A stretch of DNA of 64,000 bases from Homarus americanus (lineage: Eukaryota > Arthropoda > Malacostraca > Decapoda > Nephropidae). The translations under genes were made by a program, and so were the position numbers. Under the pieces are notes generated by a model. That model was not told where the DNA came from. It made no database searches and was given only the letters and a program-made list of their open reading frames with translations. Below are positions 57,563 to 64,000 of this stretch, piece by piece. Location of the stretch: contig NW_024732238.1 of assembly GCF_018991925.1 (NCBI RefSeq), positions 8,450,642 through 8,514,641 of the forward strand, written 5' to 3'. Position 1 is the first letter of the stretch; each line of letters begins with the position of its first letter.

Positions 57563-57614
<52 letters not shown>
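57510..57614 (+). mobile_element. LINE-like 3' end with (ATT)n tail
   Basis: CAGCCTTCCGGCTGCCATG, then CCTTCAATAAACCGTTAATT and about 17 ATT units. The GCTGC...AATAAACCGTTA end is shared with the VNTR composite elements at 7316-7506 and 62791-62966, while the sequence upstream differs. It is probably the 3' end of the LINE, or a relative, that mobilises that family. Confidence 0.65.
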
Positions 57615-57615
<1 letters not shown>

Positions 57616-58539
57616 ACTTACACGCAGTAATACTAATAATAATTAATGGAAAAGATAACATTACATTTTCCACAAGCCGACACCTGGATGTTTTCTACTG
57701 TTAACTCAGTGTGGGGATGGCGTGAGTGAGGGAAGTACTATATGTATGTCACCTCAGGAACGGTAAGTGACAACTGTTCATATGAAATATATAAAATCAT
57801 CACGACATTTCCAGAACTGGTTCTTTTTATCAAGGTCAAAGGTTGTGTAAGCACCATGCAAGCACCTCATGATTGTCTTCTAGTTTGCATAATTATGAAG
57901 AATACTCAACCATCTTTATCGACGAAGCCTATAACTATCACTACCTGAGCCAGTAATTACATACTTTATTCCCTAAACTAATTTAGTAATTAAGTACCAC
58001 AACATTAATTTACTACCAACAGTGTACGAGGTTAGTGTAGCAGGGCTTGACCTCTCAGTCTAAAGCTTAACACCGTACTGAAGTAAATACCAACCCTCGC
58101 CGGTCATGTGGGTCCCACTCCTAACCATTAAGATTGGGACCCAGTCTAACTGGTCCATAATTTGCGTGTACCCCACCGCTAATGGACCCTAACTCTAACG
58201 GTCTAAATCTTACTAAAACTAAAGATTAAATCAGGATAAAGTCAATTCGTATGGGGTCCGTTTAACGTACAACCTTGGCGTGCGCGTGTAGATTCTGCCC
58301 AGCTTTACACGTTCTTGTACAGCCAATCCACAAAGTATGGAAACCCCAGGCATCCGAAAAAAATGTGAAACATCGGGCAAGGACCAACCCAACATATACA
58401 CGAACATGTTTGAAATTATCGCTCGTTTTTTATTCTATTGGGGTCTCAATATTTTTGGACTGACTGTACACAGGTAGACACACACTAGTATGATGAAAAT
58501 TTAAGTCGGACAAAAATACAGCATCATGAGGCTTTAATG

Positions 58540-58542
<3 letters not shown>
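57615..58542. other. Unassigned region
   Basis: No gene recognised. CCTAACCATTAAGATTGGGAC-like degenerate motifs occur at 58115-58240. Confidence 0.4.

Positions 58543-58576
<34 letters not shown>
58543..58576. repeat. (GA)n tract
   Basis: GA dinucleotides, with one GAGGAG interruption at the left end. Confidence 0.95.
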
Positions 58577-58579
<3 letters not shown>

Positions 58580-58975
58580 CTCAAAACTTAGGTTACTATA
58601 TAGCTACAACTATCTTTTATATGGTAACTGGGAGCAAAATAACGCATCATCTGGACACAAATAAAGGCTCGGTACACGTCATCTTGGCAACCCTTTTCTA
58701 CCTGGCATCTTAAGTAGGTCATTCAAGACGGGTTCCCACATACCAAAGGGAAAAACACCCAAGCAAAGAACCTCTATGAACGCTGAGGTAAGGTGTAAGT
58801 ACCGACGTTAGCAGTACAGTATATCCTTCCTTACGCTACACTTAACCAACAACAAAAAACCATTGAGGTAAATTTCTTAGTCTCGCCGAGTCGACAAATT
58901 ATGACATCTCTGAAAGTCCTCGACCATCGTCAAGCAAATATGCAAAACTATCCCCTCAATTTCTTTAAGGGTTAT
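58577..58975. other. Unassigned stretch
   Basis: Nothing recognised. Confidence 0.4.
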
Positions 58976-59277
58976 TGTACTGTGTGGGCGAGGGGTGTGT
59001 ACTGTGTGGGAGGAGGGGTGTACGTGGGAGGAGGTGTACTGCGTGGGAGAGGGTGTGTACTGTGGGGGAGGAGGGGTGTACTGTGGGAGGAGGGGTGTAC
59101 TGTGTGGGAGGAGGGGTGTGTACTGTGTGGGAGGAGGGGTGTGTACTGTGGGAGGAGGGTGTACTGTGTGGAGAGGGTGTGTACTGCGTGGGAGGAAGGG
59201 GTACTGTGTGGGAGGAAGGGTGTGTACTGTGGGAGGAGGGGTGTACTGGGGAGGAGGACTGTGTGTGGGAGGGTGTG
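58976..59277. repeat. 18-22-bp minisatellite (GTGTACTGTGTGGGAGGAGG core)
   Basis: About 14 degenerate units, with GTGGGGGAGG and TGCGTGGGAG variants. Several open frames on both strands are artefacts. Confidence 0.92.
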
Positions 59278-59930
59278 GCAATCATTAACCTACGAGCTGA
59301 AAACATTAACAGAGGGTTGTAGGGCTAACAGACAGGTCTTAGAATTTAGACTCAAATGCGACTTGTCTAATCCTAATGGTTAGATTAGATTGTGGCCTAT
59401 TAGAGCGGTTCCTCAACGCAAATAGTTAAGTACATTTAGGACCCATCTAATAGAAACGGGCCCTAATGTTAATAGACAGGTAAGTTTGGGGCTAATCAAG
59501 ACCAGGACCTATATATCGGGTCACCCTGGAGAAGGCCCCTCCCTTGACACTTGTTACCTGACATATAACACTGTACAGTAATCTAATACCCGAGTCTCTC
59601 TGATTGCCCATTTTTTCCCTATTGTCTCAATTATATTTTGCAGTAATGTAATTAACGGAGGCTATACCAATGAGTGCCGTAATTACAGATCGTAAGAGTT
59701 GGAGTAATTTGATTGGTAGACGTAAATCAGTAGAGGGAGCTGTGATCCAGTGAGCCCCGCCAAAAAAGTACCAACAGTCTTAAGACAGAAACAACAGAGG
59801 CAATTGGTTCAAGGGCCCCAGTCCTAATAGGCCCTCTTCTAATAATGAGGAGACCTGGGACCCATCTCACCTACAACCTCTCCGCTCTTCTCCGATAACA
59901 ATAAAAAAAAATCAAATTCGGCGTTGCATC
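59278..59930. other. Unassigned region with recurring CCTAAT/GGGCC motifs
   Basis: No gene recognised. CCTAATGGTTAG, GGCCCTAATGTTAATAG and CCTAATAGGCCC motifs recur between 59370 and 59840. Confidence 0.4.
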
Positions 59931-59935
59931 TCTTC

Positions 59936-60203
59936 ACCAGCCAGAAGCGTCTGGAGGCACACTCGTCGGCCCCCACAGCGCGACACCATAAAAACTAATA
60001 TCCGACAAAACTACACCAGCATCACCATGACGACCCACCAAAGTTGTAGCTAGGTAAGGGTAGACGAGGTCACCACACGCAACCTGCCACAATATGCAGA
60101 CAACAACAACGGCAGGAGCTGTGGCCGCACGACTGACAAGCGCCAACAAGTTTGTGCCGGTAATACTTATCCCCTGACACGAATTTTTTTTGTCTAAAAC
60201 CAT
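59936..60203 (-). CDS. Possible signal-peptide-encoding exon, unknown protein
   Basis: An 89-codon minus-strand frame. After a Lys-containing start it encodes a hydrophobic stretch (APAVVVVCILWQVACGD) that has the look of a signal-peptide core and small-residue cleavage site, followed by DLVYPYLATTLVGRHGDAG and VVLSDISFYGVALWGPTSV. Base composition is more GC-rich than its flanks. A CAG precedes the GGGATAAGT stretch near 60172, and GGCTGGTGAAG near 59936 could be a donor, so it might be an internal or first exon. I do not recognise the family. With no neighbours or second exon identified, this is speculative. Confidence 0.22.
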
Positions 60204-61088
60204 GGGTAGACTTTGGTTATGTTAGGTTAAATTGCGTGTTGAGGAAGTTAATAACCCCTAACAACGGAAATGGGTTGTGGATAGCAGGCGTAACTTAAGA
60301 GATGAGAGGCGCTTGAAAAATAAGTCTATAGGATTCTCCTTTCCATCATCCGGTGCATGAGTTATTGATATATTATTACAATATACTACCACCGACGAAC
60401 ACTTCCCTCGGACAGTCGGCACAAGAAAGGACTTCACAGACCGTCTTCAGCAACTCACTAAACTGGTCTTGAAGGCGGTGCTCCTCAGGAAATATATTTC
60501 ATCATGCTGGCAAGTTGAGCTCCACTAAGCGACAACTCTCAATTTTAAGAGGTAATACATGTGGCAGCTGACGCCTCATCCTGTGGACTGGCCTCCATTG
60601 TTCTCGCTTTGCAGTTGGTGGTATTTTCATAAACATCTATTCTTATGTGTGTGTAACGACTTAATTATCGACAGGCCCTTCATAACACACACACACACAC
60701 CGACCACGGACGGGTCAAGATGGGTCAGACGCACCTGGCGCTGCTCAACAGCAGCCACGTCAACTATTAAGTTGGCCCTACAACTCCCTGCCCTGAACCC
60801 TCCTCCCCATCGGAATATCAACAAGTTCTCGCCAGAAGTTACTATTTCATTTCGGAAAGGAATGGAACCAGTGTTGAATAGTGGTGAACAGTGCTAGTCA
60901 GAACAACTGCTGAGTCTACCCAAGCTAACCTCACACAGTGAGGTCCCAGGTACCCAGTGATTATTCCCTGAGACTCCACCCAGAGTGGGACCACACCTCA
61001 CCCACTTGAGTGAGTGAAGTCCCAGACAACTGACCACGGTGTCCCATGATGCTACGACACCACGAGTAATGAGTTGTTACAGCATCAT
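60204..61088. other. Unassigned region
   Basis: No gene recognised. The 112-codon plus frame at 60559-60897 spans a CA tract and shows no motif. Confidence 0.4.
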
Positions 61089-61266
61089 GTGAGGTTCCTC
61101 ATAACACCATCTGTGAGGGAATTACTACACCACGTGATGCCTCTCATAACACCATCTGTGAGAGAATTACTACGCCATGTGATGCCCCTCATAACACCAT
61201 CTGTGAGGGAATTACTACACCACATCAGGCCCCTCATACACCAACTGTGAGGGAATTACTACACCA
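61089..61266. repeat. 45-bp VNTR, left part of copy 2 (inverted relative to 7.5-8.2 kb)
   Basis: About four units of the 45-bp repeat on the plus strand (CCTCATAACACCATCTGTGA with GGGAATTACTACACCA). The array is interrupted at 61266, after CTACACCA, by an antisense CR1 fragment, and resumes at 62649 with CATCAGGCCCC. Joining the two sides restores the unit exactly. Confidence 0.93.
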
Positions 61267-61269
61267 ATG

Positions 61270-62442
61270 GTCCAAGTACTGAGCCTTGGGGAACTCCACT
61301 TATGACGCGTTTAGTGCCGTTAATGCTCACTCGCTGTTTCCTGTCCTGTAACCACGCCCTAATCCATTTAAGGATATTACCTTTGATGCCATGTGCTTCT
61401 ACCTTTCTAATTAGATTTTCGTGGGGACTCTGTCAAGGCTTTGCTAAAGTCGAGATATACCACATCATAATTGTGTTCCGTCCACCAATTCGAAAAATCG
61501 GGAAAAGAATGTTAATAGATTAGACATGAACGTCGCAGGAAGCCATGCTGGGAATCATTGATCAATCGGTGCTTCTCCAGGTGATTTCGAATAGAGTTTG
61601 AAATGATTGCTTCCAGTAATTTGCCTACTATTGATGTTAGACTGATTGGGCGGTAGTTAGAGGGTAGTGATCTATCCCACTTCTTGAAAATCGGTATTAC
61701 ATGCTATCCTCCAGGATTCTGGTACTACACCTGTTTTTTAAGGACATGTTAAACAACTTTGCTAAGGGCATACTAAGCTCTTCCTTACATTCCTTTAATG
61801 ACTTATTAGGCTTTTAGTTTATCTATTTGCTTACTAACATCGTTACTAGTCACTACTATCTCGCTTAATTTGTTTTCCACTATCTCTGAATAGAGTCGCC
61901 CGGTATCATGTTTAAATTTTCGGTGGTGAAAACTGTTGAAAAATATTTATCAAATTACTGCTCATTTCTCTGTCGTTATCAGTGAGCTTGATATCTGACC
62001 GTATTGTCCAATCTTTTCCTGTTTAGTTTGATACTTGGTAGAATCCTTTGGGGTTTGTCTTCGCCTCCCTTGCTATCCTTACCTCATTATTCCTCTTGGC
62101 TTTCCTTATCTCGGTTTCAACCCTACTCGCCAATACCCTATAATAATCCCGGAGGTAAATTTCGCCACGATTTATCCTTCTACCTATAGCCTTCCTTTGG
62201 CCAATGATGTTCTTTAAATAATTTTTTATCCACTTAGGGTCATTGTTGTCTGATCTGAGTTTTTTGTATGGTATGTTCTGCCTTTGTGCATTAAGTAACT
62301 CATTATTTAAATTGTCGTGGAACTCGGCAATCTCAGATCTCGTTATCAGGTCGGTGTCATCTGTCAGGTTCACGGCCAAGCGCGACACCCCCTCTCTCAG
62401 CTGCCTCTTTAAACTGTCAAAGTTTGCCCACCTGGCAAACAC
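61270..62442 (-). pseudogene. CR1 ORF2 fragment: linker and RT N-terminal half
   Basis: The linker is open for 139 codons from 62442 (FARWANFDSLKRQLREGVSR, DLITRSEIAEFHDNLNNELL, NIPYKKLRSDNNDPKWIKNY, KNIIGQRKAIGRR) and clearly aligns with the same region of copy A1. Downstream RT blocks can be followed in broken frames to 61267. Several indels and stops are present, and there is no catalytic FADD box because the fragment ends before it. Confidence 0.85.
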
Positions 62443-62648
62443 ACCCTCATCCTATTTATGTTTTTACCACAAAAAGCCCTGTCCAAGTTCCTTACCTGTG
62501 AATCACCAACAATTAAAGTTTTTATACCTTCCTTGTCAGCCCTGTCCCTGACTGTACTAACGTCCAATTCGTCTATCAAGGGACTGAACGAGTTGGTACA
62601 CTTAGCTGCTGATGTCGTTGTTGACGTATCCTTGGTGTGTTTCTTCAT
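62440..62648 (-). pseudogene. CR1 ORF1 fragment with intact GDSQ esterase nucleophile motif
   Basis: The frame reads MMKKHTKDTSTTTSAAKC, then DELDVSTVRDRADKEGIKTL, IVGDSQVRNLDRAFCGKN and RMRVCLPGG. GDSQ is SGNH block I and retains the catalytic Ser that copy A1 has lost. Upstream the frame runs into the VNTR without a stop (MRGITWSTSSLTGGV...), which is a chance fusion. Downstream blocks (Gly, Asn, His) are deleted, so it is non-functional. Confidence 0.8.
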
Positions 62649-62790
62649 CATCAGGCCCCTCGTAACACCATCTGTGAGGGAATTACTACACCACGTCAAG
62701 CTCCTCATAACACCACCTGTGAGGGAACTAGTACTCCACGTGATGCCCCTCATAACGCCATCTGTGAGGGAGTTACTACACTACGTGTCT
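62649..62790. repeat. 45-bp VNTR, right part of copy 2
   Basis: About three units continuing the array of 61089-61266 after the CR1 insertion. It leads into the conserved 3' tail through the same variant unit (GGGAGTTACTACACTACGTG) that ends the array at 7.5 kb. Confidence 0.93.
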
Positions 62791-62966
62791 GCTGTTCAAC
62801 ACCTCAGCTCACATGATCTACGTGTATAAACATTAATCTGTATGTTCCTTTACCTTTCTCTAATGAAGGCTTTTGTTAAACCACCAATGTATGTAATAAG
62901 TCATTTATGTCCAATGTATATTTTCAGCCTTCGGGCTGCAAACTTTTTCAATAAACCGTTTATTAT
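62791..62966 (+). mobile_element. LINE-like 3' tail of VNTR composite retroposon, copy 2
   Basis: Landmarks in order are TGTCTGCTGTTCAACACCTC, ATTAATCTGTATGTTCCTTT, TTTTGTTAAACCACCAATGT, TTTTCAGCCTTCGGGCTGC and TCAATAAACCGTTTATTAT. It is nearly colinear with the reverse of 7316-7506; one 14-bp block (GACCTCCACTGGAA side) is replaced by TATAA here. It is followed by a CA tract. Confidence 0.8.
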
Positions 62967-62967
62967 C

Positions 62968-63017
62968 TCACACACACACACACACGCACACGCACACACA
63001 CACACACACACACACAC
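62968..63017. repeat. (CA)n tract
   Basis: CA dinucleotides with two CG interruptions, directly following the retroposon tail. It may have replaced an original (ATT)n tail. Confidence 0.95.
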
Positions 63018-63285
63018 CAGTCCCCGGGGTAACGTCAGATTTAAAGGTGTAACTGTCGGCAGTAAATGAGAGGACTGGTAATGGTTCCTTTATAGTGTAA
63101 ATACCGTATATTTAACCCCGTATATTTCCCCCGTGTAAATTACATCCTACCGCCCCTCTCCGTTCCTTTTACCATATATCTGCCCCTGGGCCCTGCCATT
63201 GACGACACGACCACGTCCCATTAACTTCAGCATTCTGCAAAGACTGGCGAAAAATACAACGGGGAGAGAAAGTTGTGAGAAGGTA
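63018..63285. other. Unassigned stretch
   Basis: Nothing recognised. Confidence 0.4.
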
Positions 63286-63496
63286 CAGTCCTCTTCACTA
63301 GTGAGTTTACAGGGGCCCGTCATATGAACATTCCACAAATCATTACATTGAGATATTTGCTTTAATATTGTTTTACTTTAATTCCATAGTATATTTACTC
63401 TTGCGAGTTTCCTTCTGTCGAATGTAAACAAACACAGGGCTGCCACACTGTACAAAACCTGACGAGCCCCTGTAAACGCACTAGTGAAGGGGACTG
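63286..63496. mobile_element. 211-bp pogo-type MITE with 36-bp terminal repeats
   Basis: Left end CAGTCCTCTTCACTAGTGAG and right end inverse CAGTCCCCTTCACTAGTGCG, both continuing TTTACAGGGGC(C/T)CGTC, with TA at 63284-63285 and 63497-63498. No coding capacity. Terminal CAGT and the TA target place it with the pogo/Tigger-type elements of the left part of the window. Confidence 0.85.
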
Positions 63497-63498
63497 TA

Positions 63499-64000
63499 CA
63501 TCCGTGAGGCGATGACCACCAGGAGAGATCTTTCTATGTTAAGAGACCGAGGGACAAAGACTATTAGAAGGGGTGTTTCGATGGCAAGCGACAGTAACAA
63601 AGATCTGTTTCCGTAAGGTTAAACATGTAGTGAGGACGATGACTGGACATTGAGCCCCAGCCCTAACCTAACCTAACCCCACTAGATGATTGGGATAACA
63701 ATAATCCAGGACCTGTTAGGACTAAGGCTCATTACAGATAGGAATTTATGGACTTGATCTCATTCCTAATAGGCCTATTAGGACTGAGGCCTCTCGTATT
63801 TAATTACTCATCCAACCTGCATGGTTGCAGCAGGACAGCTTTCGTGACGGACCAACACTAACACAGCAGAGACCCTTAACAATGCTGGTCCTCCTCTTGG
63901 AAACCTGAACCATGTGTAAGAATTTCTTCACAACGTCTGAAAAATAATTAATGGCATCTAAGTATTAGTTGAAGTCATTCTGTAGACGTTACCGGAAGCA
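63499..64000. other. Unassigned stretch
   Basis: No gene recognised. At 63655-63800 are CCCTAACCTAACC and CCTAATAGGCCTATTAGGAC motifs, the latter a perfect palindrome around GGCC. Confidence 0.4.

Larger units (their letters stand above)
61267..62648 (-). mobile_element. CR1-clade LINE, subfamily A copy 2, truncated at both ends and internally deleted
   Basis: Minus strand: an ORF1 esterase block (62648-62440) is joined directly to the endonuclease-RT linker and the RT N-terminal half (62440-61267), skipping about 2.8 kb that is present in copy A1. The 3' side ends at 61267 within the RT motif (complement of GGTCCAAGTACTGAG, encoding the PQGSVLGP block). Neither CR1 end is present, yet the flanks are uninterrupted 45-bp VNTR. 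Confidence 0.88.

Overview
The window looks like non-coding, repeat-dominated nuclear DNA from an arthropod, most probably a decapod crustacean. The reasons are interstitial TTAGG/CCTAA runs (the arthropod telomere motif), abundant CR1-clade LINEs with a (TTCTTATG) octamer at the 3' end, pogo/Tigger DNA transposons, dense TACTG/TACAG microsatellite tracts and very long minisatellites. The species call is inference. I found no convincing complete host gene; one possible signal-peptide exon lies on the minus strand near 59.9-60.2 kb. A 100-N assembly gap lies at 26827-26926.

Layout. 1-7.3 kb: unassigned DNA with a 153-bp duplication, a decayed LINE ORF2 tail (3336-3881) and a 25-bp minisatellite. 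7.3-8.2 kb: a 45-bp VNTR of about 15 units joined to a LINE-like 3' tail. 8.3-10.6 kb: three TA-flanked pogo/Tigger-type MITEs, two of them related copies in inverted orientation. 13.1-15.6 kb: a nearly intact Tigger element whose 636-codon transposase frame is broken by one TGA. A second, truncated member lies at 17.3-17.9 kb. 21.6-36.9 kb: four giant minisatellites with 20-, 22-, 22- and 24-bp units, interrupted by a foldback element, a CA tract and the gap. 36.9-40.9 kb: a CR1 element on the minus strand with ORF1 esterase, endonuclease and RT remnants, carrying two nested insertions. 40.9-45.5 kb: purine-rich arrays with a second CR1 copy inserted. 45.6-49.6 kb: two more CR1 copies around an 18-20-bp array. 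50.0-53.6 kb: a 30-bp array. 53.6-61 kb: mostly unassigned. 61.1-63.0 kb: a second 45-bp VNTR/tail element, split by an antisense CR1 fragment. 63.3-63.5 kb: a 211-bp MITE.

How the parts relate. Minisatellites make up roughly a third of the window. Several begin or end exactly at CR1 breakpoints, so retrotransposon junctions and tandem amplification seem linked here. The two VNTR-plus-tail loci look like copies of one composite, SVA-like non-autonomous retroposon, which I consider the best candidate for something undescribed. The pogo-type elements all have CAGT...ACTG ends at TA targets. The pervasive TACAGTA/TACTGTA heptamers are what their excision footprints would look like. The long open frames (up to about 750 codons) inside the minisatellites are artefacts of stop-free repeat units.
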